Source: Anthoceros angustus (Eukaryota; Streptophyta; Anthocerotopsida; Anthocerotales; Anthocerotaceae). From it: 64,000 nucleotides of DNA. The position numbers and the translations under genes were made by a program. The notes under the pieces were generated by a model. The model did not search any database and was not told where the DNA came from. It was given only the letters and a program-made list of their open reading frames with translations. Shown here in pieces: positions 11,300 to 22,431 of the stretch (position 1 is its first letter; every line of letters starts with the position of its first letter). The stretch spans positions 1-64,000 of the forward strand of contig MU008216.1 in NCBI GenBank assembly GCA_010909165.1. Direction: 5' to 3'.

Positions 11300-12724
11300 T
11301 GAGAAGGTAATATTAGCACCGGTTTGCAAAATTAGTTTGAGTAGTAACAAATGCTCGTAGCTATGTGGATGGGAAGGATGTAAGTAGCCTTCGCTTCGTC
11401 AATACACGCGAAGCAAGCTTAGCACGCAAGCGAAATTTATGTAAGTGATGCTCCACACTATCACTTTCCTTCATACGGCCATAGAATTGTCCGTTGCTTA
11501 TATGTCGCCCATCCTTGGCTGAACATATCCTTAAATAAACTCCATCACGCAGACGTGCCCTTGAGTATGTTGTATCATGTTCCTATCAAGAGTCGATAGG
11601 ATTATACTGCTCTTTTATCTTGCTTTTCCCAAGCTTTAATTTGATCTGTGCCTTTAGGATTTGCTAATGCTGGATTTGTACTCTTCACGACATCCATGAG
11701 GTCATGCTCTTCAAGATTGCCTCCATTCAAGCTCCCAGTTGGGTAACTGAGCCATTAAACCGTCCTTATCTTCATATCCAGCTTGAAAGTTGTGTTATTA
11801 ATGGTTGTGTTTGTCCCCATGATTGGAGGTTGAGGTGGAGGAGGTGTATGTGTAAACGAGGTGCTTTAGGCCTAGGGTACCTATGTGGTGGTGACGCATG
11901 TTGTGGTACTAACAAAGGTGTGTGCACTACATAACCTATCTAGAAATTTCTAGAGAATTGAGGACTCAATCCTCACCGAACATTGTGGCTAAGGACCCTA
12001 ATATTTGATCTGGCTGGTACTATCATCAAACCAAAAGATGGATTACATCGAAATGTTAGGCTTGGAAGCAATGAAGAGTGTCCGCCCAAACATCTTGGAA
12101 ATCAGAGTGTGCAAGATGATGATTGCATGGTAACTTGTGACAACTTCTTGGTGAGAATACCTATTTGCTTTTGTAGTTGGATCCGATCTTTCCTATATTT
12201 GGGCTATGGCGCTTGGTGCTTAAGGATGCCTACCGTAATGTTCAAGTGCCTAATTGCTATGTTGTTTGGTTGTGATGGATGGTGTTGTGAAGATGCAGAC
12301 GGAATACATGCCGGTCTTCTACACGCAATTCATAGCAACAATTACCTGCAAGTGCGATAATCGCTTAGGAGAAGGTGGATCATAATCTCTTGAAAACCTA
12401 TCTCTATTCCTTGTCATGGTGCAGATCTCGGGCGTTTTGATTACGGTCCCACTTGCTCAAAGCTCACTTTTGCTTACGCAAGGTAATATAAAGCGCTTTT
12501 CTTCCTCCTTCCAAGGGATACTCATAGGTGGTGCTTTCCAGATCGACGCGGCCGCACGCTCCATGCCGCTAATGTAACGAAAATGCGTCTAATTGCGCAC
12601 CCAAGGATCCGATCCTTGTGATCACCGAGTATGCAGATCGCCTAGGGTTTTCATGCCTCCTATGGCGATGTCGCTTTCCAATTTGATGGTGCGACCTCAT
12701 ACCGTATGGGATCCGTGACTCGGT
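11300..12724 (-). pseudogene. Probable element X gag region, no intact frame
   Basis: Lies between the primer site and the protease remnants, where gag belongs. On the minus strand a short start MERAAASIWKAPP and Cys-rich bits can be seen but no domain can be followed. Assignment rests on position. Confidence 0.4.
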
Positions 12725-12742
12725 CCATGGTGCTCGATACCA
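12725..12742 (-). other. Primer-binding site of element X
   Basis: Minus strand TGGTATCGAGCACCATGG directly follows the 5' LTR. It resembles the plant copia primer site TGGTATCAGAGC, complementary to the 3' end of initiator-Met tRNA. Confidence 0.75.
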
Positions 12743-12936
12743 TATCGTGGTTATCGCGTAGCCACCGAACGCGCATCCATGATCGAGACCAGGAAAAACG
12801 CGAGCGTAGGGCAAAAGATATCTTCATTGAGGTTCAAAGAAGCATTAAACAAAAAAGTGTTGTAACCGTTTTTAACCTAAGTTAATTACGAAACGATATT
12901 GGGTTAGTGTCTGATTAGGTAATTGCCAATCTAACA
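12743..12936 (-). repeat. 5' LTR of element X
   Basis: 194 bases, starts TGTTAGATTGGC on the minus strand. Followed outside by CCTAC (12937-12941), matching the CCTAC at 6131-6135. Confidence 0.88.
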
Positions 12937-12937
12937 C

Positions 12938-13003
12938 CTACCTAGGCTGAAGCACTATCAATTCAAAGAAGCCTTGGGTGTCTTAGGTCCACTTCACACA
13001 TAA
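12938..13003 (+). pseudogene. C-terminal end of element 1 pol
   Basis: Reads LPRLKHYQFKEALGVLGPLH then stop (TAA 13001-13003). Element 3 ends its pol with LPKLKHNQFKEMLGVLDSSG, so this is the missing tail of the RNase H interrupted at 4606/6135. Confidence 0.85.
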
Positions 13004-13098
13004 CAAGTTCAGTAGCAAGTGAGAGCAGTGGCCTTGAGGCTGATAAAAACTGGTTCCAAGACTAAACCTAGTCTACATCTTCTAAAGTCCGACCTTTT

Positions 13099-13900
13099 TC
13101 AGAACTCTTCTGAGTCAGATGTGGAGGGAGACAGAAACTTAGACTTTCCGTTGTCCCTGTTTCTCTCCCACATCCCTCTCACGTTAGGGTCGAAGCTATG
13201 TTCCTCGTCACTAGTGTCGTTGTCTTCATTAGGTCGAACATAGCCAGCCTCATCCTCTTGTCTCTCCCTGGACACTGTGTTGCAAAGGTGGATCATATGA
13301 GCAGTAGGTCAGACCACACCAACAGTGGGATGTTAGTTAAGGCAAGCTGCAAATCAGTTACTGTACCATAGCTTGAGATGAAATTTCCTTCGTGTCCGCC
13401 CCACCTCCACCAGTTCTCCCTGACCATGCAGATGTTTGTAGTTGGGCAGATGTAAACCTCAGGGGTTCCCGGGTCGTTCACACCATCTCCATCCGAGATG
13501 ACCCTTCCTCTCAGAGTTGGGTGCCCCACGGGTAGTCTGTATTCCTTCGCTTTGAAATCACCAAGACTACCACAACGCTCTGCATTCTCGTGGTCGCCTT
13601 CACTGCCTTAGTTCCGAGTGGGATGTTCAGGGAAGCCCTCCGAGAGGTAGTCGCGTTCTTCCGCTTTAAGTTCTCCACTTCTTTGGTCAGTGCCTCTTTC
13701 CTCTTCCTTGCTTCCACCAATGAGTTCTGCCAAGATGCCTCCTCACAAGAACTCTATATGGAGGCTCTCCTTCAGGATGGATAGGACAAGGAGGTGCGTT
13801 GAGAGGAGGACAGAATGCATCCTCAGGTGCTTGAGCGCTGGAGTCCCAAAGAACCCCTCGAGCCACCTGGTTATGCGCAATGCATCGCTACTTCCTCATC
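13099..13900 (-). pseudogene. Antisense gene of copia element 1 (copy 2 of a spliced antisense ORF)
   Basis: Opposite in strand to the retrotransposon. A last exon (13099-13274) encodes SRERQEDEAGYVRPNED with an acidic tail ending in a stop. A 92-base intron (13275-13366, GT..AG) precedes it, phase 1. The upstream exon encodes DGDGVNDPGTPEVYIC and ENWWRWGGHEGNFISSY, preceded after frame breaks by a Lys/Glu-rich helical stretch (EARKRKEALTKEVENL). All are matched in order by the copy in element 3 (42228-43235): about 30 of 42 core residues are identical by hand alignment. No known domain recognised. At least two frameshifts make this copy a likely pseudogene. Confidence 0.75.
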
Positions 13901-14272
13901 AAGGCCAGGAACTACCGCCGCCTCTCTCCGGGCGCATGATCTATGGAGCCGCCTTGTTCCAGCCCATTGAGCCACCAAGGAGCGTAAGCGCAGGAACTTT
14001 GAGCCGAGGTGGGTGCATCGTGGTTACACTCGTGAGTCTGCTTTTAGTTTCATGTTATTTATAATCGTATACCCAATGAGAGGTGTTATATAATAATACA
14101 CATTACTTATCTTACATTGGGTAATACTTAATATGATGGTAAACCCTAATGACGAAGTTAGTTAGTTGTAACTTTTCACGGGTCCGTGATATATGTTCAT
14201 GGTTCCCTTTGTTTAACCGCTTTTTGTTCATTGCTATGTATGCAAGTGGAGGATCGATCATCGTGTGCATCA
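13889..14272 (+). repeat. Tandem duplicate of element 1 3' end, unit 1
   Basis: From CTTCCTCATCAAGGCC through the first LTR. The same order recurs at 14274-14676 with small indels. Confidence 0.8.
14084..14272 (+). repeat. 3' LTR of copia element 1 (first copy)
   Basis: Starts TGTTATATAATAATAC after the purine run AATGAGAGG and ends GTGTGCATCA; 189 bases. No primer site follows it, so it is a duplicated 3' LTR, not the 5' LTR of another element. Confidence 0.7.
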
Positions 14273-14273
14273 C

Positions 14274-14676
14274 ACTTCCTCACCGGCTACTGGGAACTGG
14301 CCGCCTCTCTCTCAAGGCATGATCTATGGAGCCGCTCTTGTTCCAGCCATTGAGCCAGTCACAGGAGCGTAAGCGAGGAACTTTTGAGCTGAGGCCGGGG
14401 TGCAGACTGTGGCGCGTACACTCAGGAGTCTGTTTTTAGTTTCATGCTATTTCTGATATAACTGTATACCCAATGAGAGGGGGTGTTACAGATAATAATA
14501 ATACATTACTTATCTTACATTGGGTAATACTTAATATGATGGTAAACCCTAATGACTGTAGTTAGTTGTAACCGTTTCACGGGTCCAGGACATATGTTCA
14601 TGGTTCCCCTTTTGTTTAATCAGTTTTTGTTCATTGCTATGTATGCAAGTGTGAGGATCGATCATCGTGTGCATCA
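14274..14676 (+). repeat. Tandem duplicate of element 1 3' end, unit 2
   Basis: Second copy of 13889-14272; its LTR (14484-14676, 193 bases) begins TGTTACAGATAATAATAAT after AATGAGAGGGGG and ends GTGTGCATCA. Confidence 0.8.
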
Positions 14677-15057
14677 GCATGTAGCAAACTTCACAGTGGT
14701 GACCACCACCGGCACGGTGGTGGACATGACTACCGTGGTTGATTCAAAGAACGTTCCTGCGAAGTTGATTGGACTATAATGCTCACACACTGAAGGGAGG
14801 TCAAGATGTGATTGGATCAAGGTTTGGCGTGGTACCTTGTCCAACCCCGAGATTGGACTCGACAAGATGGGCCTCCCGATCCTCGGTTGACCTTACCCCT
14901 TTCCCCTTCCGGTGCTGCCTTCCGATTGATTCTCCTCAACTCCATTTCTTTTAATCTTTCCAGGTGTCACGCTTCCGCTTGAGGCTTCTTCCTGATTACA
15001 ATTCTCTGACTCAACTCGTGGCATCCATCTACCGACTAGATACACTCTAAAACTAGA
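14677..15057. other. Unassigned 0.4 kb
   Basis: Between the element 1 LTR and the R-S composite. A short GGTGGT/ACCACC-rich stretch lies near 14700-14745. No gene seen. Confidence 0.5.
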
Positions 15058-17150
15058 CACCTAAGCTATGGTTAGTCTTTCCTATAACCTGACAGCGCTT
15101 ATCTCGCAAGGCCCAAAATGTGGAATGGGTTTTGCATCCAAGACGCAAAGAGGCCACATTTACCTCTATGTCGTTATAGTCCTAGGATTCGATCCCAAGG
15201 GAATGGTTTTGTGTCAAGATGTTCTAAAACTATGGATTCTAGTCCTCTACACCGCCCTACCCAACCAATCAACTACAGGTGTCCGAACCCACGTGGTAAG
15301 TTGACCACCGCTGGTGGATTCGGCCACCGTGGTGGTGGATTCGGCCACCGCTGGTGGGACCCACCCGACCGCACGCCGCGACGACTATTTGGCACCCGGC
15401 CTCCACGCCTGCTAAGGGCTATGGTCCTATGCACATGATTCACATGTACACCAAGTCACACTCATGTGATTCACACCCGAGCTCACCGTGGATGCACACC
15501 ATGGCCACGCACGCACCTCACTCCGCCGCTGATTTCCTCCGACCCCACAATTTATTCCCAACCTTCCTCGCCCGCTTTTCCAGACTCACCACCACTTCCT
15601 AGACTCCTTCACACAACGACTCACTCACCCCTTTCTCTAGGACCTCATACACCACCGCACAAGATGTTCCCATGCATCCTCTCTCAAATCACCCCACACA
15701 AGCCCTCTCACCATTCTCTCTCAGCCACATGCACCTCTCTTGGGCCACACCCCTCCTTGGGCCACACCTCCTCAGCCACACAGACTTCCTTGGGCTGCAC
15801 TCTCCTTGGGATTAGACACAATTTGTTGTTAGACAGGGAAAGGAAAACAAATGGTCGGCTCCAGCGATTCAGACACCCGCGATCTCACCTCGTCCCCTCG
15901 GAATTTCCTCTCCGCATGCATTGAGCACCCTTCACCACTAGTCACCCCAGACGTGAGCTTGGTCACTCACCTCGACCATCCAGGATCTCCCGCCCTCTTG
16001 TGACGAGAGGACAAGACACCGAATCACCCATCATCGATCGGATGTCTCCAACCAACCACGCACAAATTCACACACGGAGCTCACACCAAATTGTCTCAAG
16101 AGAGACACTCAAGGGTCTCTTATACATCCGTCGGCGCCATAGCTCACTTTCCCAAGGTCTAAAGATGGCTAACCTACCTCAAAGGTTTAAAGATGGCTAA
16201 CTACCACAGCGCCACCTACCAATCTGTATCTACATTCACAAGCTTCCTAGCACCTTATCCTCTAATCCAAGTGAAAGCCTCGACCTATGATGCCGCCTCC
16301 TCTAAAATCGCCGCCTCCGGCTGTCGCCTAGCCTCCCCATGGGTGTTCCCCGCCTCCTACCACGCCCGATCCGAAGATCCTCCCTTAATATCTCCACCTC
16401 ACTCCCGCTTATCCGAGGTCCCTTCACTCCTCCTAGGAGGCGCGTCTGCTCACCGCCTCGCAAGACGCTTTCGCCTCCTCATCACCGGACAGCCAAACTG
16501 CATGCTCTCCATCCATGCTCTAGCCTCCGCCTTGCTCATTTCTCGAGCACAACCTCGTGAAGGGTATGCCCGGCCCTGGACAATCCCGGGCTGGCCGCTC
16601 GAACTGAGGGAGTTGCATCCTCCTGGGCCCCGACGGTGGCTTCCCCACCTTGGGTCCTTCTTCCGCGACGGCCCACCACCGCGCTCCACCACTGGTGGTC
16701 GCTTCCACCCATCGTGGTGGCTGCTCGCCCTTCTTCGCCTTTGCCTCGCCTCTTGACCCGGCCCTAGCCTCACCTCTCTCCGCTTATACCTCTCCGCTAG
16801 CTTCTTGAACTTCTCCAGAGGTGCCGCCTCCACTTGTTCCCGGCCCCTGTCGAATGAAGGATCCCCACCTTATATAGACAATTTTTATTCCTAAAATCCC
16901 AAGGTCCAAGGACCTTCTAGCCTCATACACAGTGTTCGAGGCCCAAGGACTAATTATTTGTAAAAGTAATATTGTCATGGGCCAAGGACCACTTTTAGTA
17001 TAAAAGGCCTTGCCTGACATTTCCTAAGCACTCCATCACACAAAACATAAGAAAACAAAAAACATTCAAACCAATAAATTGTGGAGGGTTAGTGTACATG
17101 TGGTCTTCCACAATATGTTCGTAAAGTTGTCTATGGAGCACTCCGCTCGA
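15058..17150 (-). mobile_element. R-S composite repeat, copy A (inverted, internally deleted)
   Basis: The plus strand 15110-15250 matches the minus strand of 55230-55090 (GATTCGATCCCAAGGGAAT and neighbours). 16080-16130 matches 54420-54370 inverted, and 16430-16850 matches 53540-53850 inverted (PRWGSH, ERYKRRE/KRERDE frames). Order and orientation are thus the mirror image of copy C (51655-55254). The R gene is reduced to its promoter and a short frame (16450-16833). It is a dispersed repeat; the mobilising enzyme is not visible. Confidence 0.7.
16860..16995 (-). promoter_or_regulatory. Shared R-family promoter region, copy A
   Basis: On the minus strand three copies of a GTCCTTGG motif (about 16976-16992, 16938-16953, 16899-16915) lead to GTCTATATAAGG (16868-16881), a good TATA box. 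The same arrangement precedes copies B, C and D. Confidence 0.6.
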
Positions 17151-17843
17151 CATCTCGGACAAGACTGGATTGTGCAAAGAACGCCCGCCGCCAATTGGTG
17201 TATGTGTACATTATGGGTGCACCACGGTCCAGCCCAAAGTCTTCATGTCCGGGAGCAGCCTGTCACGCAGTTGCTGAGAAGAATGACTGTGGTACGTAAT
17301 TTTCCTGCACACCCAAGACGACATACCAAACCTCGACCCCAATGTCGTCGCTGCTTACTCACCGCGATCAAGACTTTTGACATGTGGTCTTGCCAAATGA
17401 GGGTGTCCGTGAGGAACTGCAGGGTTGAGAGCCAATGATGGGTACATTGTGTTCCACAAGGTTATACACCAAATTTGTTTAGAAGGAGTGAGGCAAACCG
17501 TTAGTGGAGCTAAAGGGTCGACTTCCTGGCCGCCACCCACCAGGGCGCCAAGGCCGGGTGCATCCACCGCCAGATACTCACGATGGCGTGGCATGCATGT
17601 GGACCGTACAACAGAAATGCATCGCCGCAGCAACCCACCATCCGCATGGCAATTACCACCGAGAAGCAACCAACAAGGGCATATGCAAGGATGCACAAAG
17701 AATGGAGAAGATGGTATGCTTACCAAGTGCAAATATTGGGAAACAACCCACCAAAGGTATTACCGAGAAACAACCCAAAGAATCCACCGCTTAGAAAGCA
17801 TCCAAGGAATAAAGATTCGCAAATGTTTCGCTGGCTAACCGGG
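17151..17843. other. Possible 5' part of methyltransferase-bearing gene
   Basis: Plus-strand frames are short and shift repeatedly; bits such as IVQRTPAAN and DIPNLDPNVVAAY look protein-like but no domain can be followed. Confidence 0.3.
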
Positions 17844-19260
17844 TCAGAGGTCATGGCGGTGAGCCCGACGCATTTGCGTCTCATCGTGTCCGCACCCGAG
17901 CTGGTGATGCCCAGATGTGCCCGACCAGCACCGGACGTCCCGGGTTTTGAGCGGAGCCAGTGGACTTGGTGACCCCCATGCGCATAACTCATCCGCGCAG
18001 CAAAGGGAAGGAAGCCTAACTGGGTACGACGAGGACACCAGGGACGACGGTGAGGACAATGAGGCATTTCCGGATGGTATTTTGCCGGACGAGTCGGAAG
18101 ACGATCAGGATGCAGAAGGTGGCTCTGCAGACGAAGAGGAGAACTGCTTGGCAGCCGACGAAGAAGACGATCTCGAGGTTCTGTCCCCATCCCGTGATTG
18201 CTCACAGAGGTCTAACGGAGCTGTGTTGGATCGTAGAAGGGTACAAGCAGAGTCCCCCATCGTCAGGAAGTCTGCCAAGGGAAGGAAGAGAGGAGGAGCT
18301 TTTGTTGGCAAACAGATTCCGGAGCGGGCGGTGCACAACAGCAATGGGAAAGCCAAGAAATCAAAGGGGAAACAAGGGAAGCCTGCAATTGTGGAGGAGA
18401 ACGAAGAAGAAGAGGAGGATGAACCACTGCCCAGGTTTGTGGAGAAAGCTAAGACGGTCCATCGACGATGACAGTTTGCAATAAGAGCGATGCAAACCGG
18501 AGAAAGGGATGGTATTGCTATCAAACGAGTTTGGGAGTCTACTTTGAAGCTGCCAATCAAGTGTTGCAAACCACGAGGAACGTGAGGGGCGCCGTGGTGA
18601 GGAACTGGATCTCGCTTGGGTGGAGGCTTTGATGCAAAAGATGAAACATGTGGGTGGTGTGCTACCAATGGTTGTGATAGTCGATCCTTCACGCAGGCCG
18701 ACAAAACGAATTCGACGTTGAGAAGGTGGACCAAGGTGTGTGTGTTTTTCGTCTTGGGGTAATCATTCTTTCGGGCAAGGTCCGTCTGCTCATCTCACTC
18801 CACCAAGGAAGAGTACAAGTGGATGGATGCATATGTCCTAGCTGGACTCACAGAGGACGAGATGAGGATTGTAGCTACGGACCACAACACGATCGCAGAT
18901 GCAAGAAAGACATTTACTTTCATGGACCGAGTACGTTACATTAGAAGTGAGTTGCTATCTAGGAGATCGAAGGTTTGAAGTGCGACGAGCGGAAGCTGGA
19001 TGTGTATGCTGGCGGGATCCCAAAGTGGGATGCAACAAAGCATGGCCCCAAGGCATGATCAGGTGCTTGTGGACAATAACATGGACTACCGTGTGGCAAA
19101 AGTTGATGAAGAAGTCCGGAGGTATGTGGACGAGATATTTGAGAAGTGGGAATGTAAGCGCCACGAATGGTGGATGCGCCGCGCCTTAGCAAAGAAAATG
19201 CATAAAGGCCACGAGGAGGACACGGAACACACCTACAGTGAGAGACCTTGTGGTCATTGA
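17844..19260 (+). pseudogene. Disordered N-terminal and middle part of the methyltransferase-bearing gene
   Basis: 17917-18471 encodes an acidic, low-complexity stretch (DESEDDQDAEGGSADEEEN) followed by basic KSAKGRKRGG and KAKKSKGKQGK, typical of nuclear disordered regions. Further frames read WMDAYVLAGLTEDEMRIVAT, then RKTFTFMDRVRYIRSELLS and DYRVAKVDEEVRRYVDEIFE. The strand and spacing suggest one long plus-strand gene leading into the domain at 19747-20544. At least five frame changes are needed. No family recognised for the middle part. Confidence 0.5.
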
Positions 19261-19679
19261 GGTTAAAGAAGCGGATGTGTGAGAGTGTGGAAGTGTTTTG
19301 TGGTATCGAACATTCTCGTCATGGCAACAACAACCTTAAGACAAAGATGTATGAAGGTTCTCTGAGAAATGAGTTTGAGGCAAATGCAAGGGTGGAGGAG
19401 AAGCCAAAAATTGAACCTCATCCACGCTACACTTGCAAAGAACTTGAACTGTGAGACCTTTGAGCGTTAGGAGCGCTACCCTCAATACAAGATCACGAGC
19501 GGATCAACTTCCCTGCTCAAAACTATGGTCAGAATCGTCTTGCACTACTGCTCCACACCACGGTGCATTTGAGATCATTTCATGTGTATGAACGCTTGGT
19601 GGCTTTGGGCTTGCTTCACTTGCCATGATGTTCTTGTGCTGGTGCTTTGCCCTTTGTGCGAGAGCGAATGCTTGTCTTG

Positions 19680-20544
19680 AGTGGAGTGCACTCCCGACAA
19701 TTTCAAGGAACACGTTATGAAGGCCAAAGCATGGAAAATAATGGAGGATGAGCAACGGCGCTTGTTGGAGACCGCAAGTCCCAAGTTAAAGACATTCGAG
19801 ATGACACCGGAGATCCAAAGAAGGTAGGCATAATATGTGGGAACATCGTGAGGATGGCCCACAGTGGAACCCCGACCGTATGCTATGTTGCGGACTTGCC
19901 AAGAGGGTTGGGTCCGGATGCTAACTCGAGAGAGTATGACACGCGCTCGCCTTGAGTTTGAAAACGCATCATGCGCCTGTGGCATCACAACGTCGAGGTA
20001 TTTAGAATCGTGGTATTTCATTCGCCGATGATATGTCAATGGTCCGGGATGTATTGCTTGCAACATGTAAAGGAGGTGTCGTGCTTCGCACAAAACCAAT
20101 GTGAAAGCTGAACGGACAAGTTGTATGATGGTGATTACATCACCACGGGGCGCGCCCTCAAGCGGATTGTCACCGCAACATTTCTCTCGCCGCACTGCTA
20201 TGAAAGATGGAAAGGGGTTGACATCTTGCTTTTCAGAGAAGGCAGTGGAACATAAGCTGTGTTATAACACAGCAGATGATAGGGTGGTATGCCCATATCA
20301 AAAGCCCATCAGATTGTTGAAGAAGCTCATTGAGCTATACACTATGGAAGGCGAGTGGGTCTTAGACGGGTGTGCAGGCTCTGGGTCAAGAATGGTTGCA
20401 GCTATCAAGTCTGGGCGCAGTGTCATTTCAATAGACGTGGATCCCAGGCCTTCCATGGATCTACGAAATAATTTGGACGCCTGGCCGAACGAGGAGGAGG
20501 AGGTGGGAGAGATCGAAGGCTATGCAGGACCCAAGACGCTTTAG
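19680..20544 (+). pseudogene. N4/N6-type DNA methyltransferase domain (bacterial-type), frameshifted
   Basis: The final frame has YQKPIRLLKKLIELYT followed by WVLDGCAGSGSRMVAAIKSG and ISIDVDPR. In beta-class DNA methyltransferases (N6_N4_Mtase family) a K-P-x-x-L-x-x-x-I helix precedes the SAM-binding loop D-x-F-x-G-S-G-T at the C-terminus, then an acidic residue after the next strand; all three are here (20290-20450). Upstream, in other frames, are KIMEDEQRRLLETASPKLK, GNIVRMAHSG, YVADLPRGLG and GRALKRIVTATFLS. DLPRG might stand where the catalytic (D/N/S)PP(Y/W) box belongs, but that box is not clearly present. Likely substrate is adenine-N6 or cytosine-N4 in DNA. Frameshifts make it a relic or an error-ridden copy. 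Confidence 0.65.
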
Positions 20545-20582
20545 CAAAGAGCCGATGGTGAACTCACCGGTGGCGGGGCTTT

Positions 20583-20969
20583 GTGGCTCAAGCGGGCGGC
20601 TGCAAGAGAGCCACATCCGGAGATGTGATAGAGCCACTGATGTTTGGTGTTGTGGGAGATGTGTGTGCAGGTGCATTGGCAGATGGTGAGAAAACTACAG
20701 GAGACGTTATGGGCGAGACGCGTGCAGATGATGACCTGGGTGCGGCACTCGCATTTGGGCACGATGATGGGGAAGAGCAGGCTCCCATTGAGTCGTTGAC
20801 CGAGAAGTATGATCCACTGGACTCCCATGCCAACGCATGGGTGGACAGCCAAAAACAATTTCTAGCATCTGAATCGCTTTGGTGGGGATGCGTGGAGGAC
20901 CCGATTGACAAGCATAGTTGCGTTTTACTTGTTGGACTCGTGAAGAATGATTTGTGCTTTGACTTGTAG
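20583..20969 (+). CDS. Acidic ORF downstream of the methyltransferase domain
   Basis: 129-codon plus-strand ORF, with EKTTGDVMGETRADDDLGAA and SLTEKYDPLDSHANAWVDSQ. It follows the methyltransferase stop by 39 bases and has the same acidic style, so it may be the C-terminal tail of that gene after a frameshift. No domain recognised. Confidence 0.35.
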   Translation: MAQAGGCKRATSGDVIEPLMFGVVGDVCAGALADGEKTTGDVMGETRADDDLGAALAFGHDDGEEQAPIESLTEKYDPLDSHANAWVDSQKQFLASESLWWGCVEDPIDKHSCVLLVGLVKNDLCFDL

Positions 20970-22430
20970 TGAGGCATACATGTCCGGCACACCAACCTCG
21001 ACACCGGATAGGCCCACCGGCCGGTGCTATCCTGCTGCTCGAACGTGGCCCTTCGCTAGCCCTCCAAAGATTCATGTTTGAGCATTGGCACTCTTCAGAG
21101 GGATGTCAAACATTTGCTCACAATCACAACAACTGATTGGTAAATCAAACGGTGGATGACCACATCAGCTTCCTTTTACTCATTCCTTGTTTACCCATAT
21201 ACGCGACAACACATTGTCGTGCACGACACGTGATGGTGAACCAAAACCCTGAAGCCGCTGCCATTCCAAATCTCCACGTTGTGGAGCATGGTCTACCATT
21301 GTAGCGGAATGGCTTTGCATCTAAACCCCATCTGAACAAGACCAGTTGTGCGCGGAAGCAGAAGCACTTTGGACCGGTGCGGAGGCGATTGGGTGAACAC
21401 ATTCATGCTATTCAACGGCCAATGGTAGACGATCGCCATGTCCACGAGGGGAAAGGCACGATTTCGCTCAAGCACCAAAGGCATCATACTGCGGCGCTTG
21501 CACCGTGTGTCCGGATATTTAAATCAAAACCCTTTGACTCCGAACTGCGCCGACCGGATGTCCGGTCGAGTCGTTTCATTTGGTGAATCGTTCCCCACCA
21601 CTTTCCTATTTACTATGTGAACGCTTAAACACTTTCCTATTTATTATGTGAGCGCTTATGTCAACGCTTATTGAAATCTTGGCTGGTGTGCAAATGTGCA
21701 AACAGACCTCACATCGGGTATTTATCTTCAAATCTTGCGTGTTTTTAAGGGTAGGTCATATAGTATAGAGGGAAAAAAGGAAAAATTAGTAAACAAACCT
21801 TGAGATGCACGGTTTCATTTGAAAACTCTTCATTCCTCATACATCATTTTAAGTAGAATTTTAAAAGAGCCTAATACACGGTTTTCCTCAAAACAAACCC
21901 TGCCACACCCTCAAAATTAGAGACGAGGAGCCGTCTCTACTTCTTAGGAGACCTTGTTCTGAGTGCTCAAGGACAAACTGGTAAATGCAATGATAACATG
22001 GTTTGGGCGAGCCACAGCAGGAAGCCGATGGCCATGGAGGACGAGCTAGGCACGCAACGCCCGCTTGAGAAGGTAGGTTGCGCGACACCAGATAGATGAA
22101 AATAGGCCGATGTGGTGAAATCTGGGGTGTATGAATCCCTCCAGATTTTCATAAATGATGAATACAAAGTACCGTATCGTGGACGTGTACAAAGTATATA
22201 CGTTATCAGTGTGACGTATATGCTTATTTTATACAAAATGGAATATGACCGTATATCATAGGAAATTACCGTATAGTACATATCGCCATGAACAATACGC
22301 ATATTTTATGAAGAATGTGTTCGTACATGTATTTATGTATATGTGTATTCATACGAGTAGCAGTGGGAACTACTAAGTAAAACTAGGTACTCCATAGAGT
22401 AATAGTAGTAAAGGAGAAAGGTAGATGGGG
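20970..22430. other. Non-coding stretch
   Basis: No supported gene. An imperfect direct repeat of about 32 bases (CACTTTCCTATTTA, ATGTGA) lies at 21598-21660. 22100-22400 is AT-rich. Confidence 0.5.
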
Positions 22431-22431
22431 A

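Larger units (their letters stand above)
6136..12936 (-). mobile_element. Nested Ty1/copia element X, minus strand
   Basis: Complete outline of a minus-strand copia element: 3' LTR 6136-6323, polypurine tract 6324-6335, pol 6929-9990, gag about 11300-12700, primer site 12725-12742, 5' LTR 12743-12936. It sits inside the RNase H gene of element 1 with a 5 bp target duplication CCTAC at 6131-6135 and 12937-12941. Coding frames are heavily broken. An internal stretch of about 1057 bp is duplicated, which raises the length to 6.8 kb. Confidence 0.88.
12938..14676 (+). mobile_element. Copia element 1, 3' part
   Basis: Resumes the RNase H reading exactly where element X interrupted it (LPRLKHYQFKEALGVL), then holds the antisense gene remnant (13099 to about 13900), a polypurine stretch (AATGAGAGG) and a ~190 bp LTR, the last ~385 bases being tandemly duplicated. 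Confidence 0.85.

Noticed and set aside
14084-14676. Two adjacent LTR-like units taken as a solo-LTR pair or a tiny element
   Set aside because: No primer site after the first unit, and the duplication includes 200 bases of pre-LTR sequence, so it is a tandem duplication of one 3' end.
15160-15190. tRNA-like B-box (GGATTCGATCC) in the S part, also at 55135-55165
   Set aside because: The flanking stem does not pair as a T arm and no A box or acceptor stem is found, so neither a tRNA gene nor a SINE is supported.
18105-18734. 209-codon minus-strand Ser-rich ORF
   Set aside because: Complement of the acidic Glu/Asp/Lys stretch; Ser runs arise from GAA/GAG codons on the other strand.
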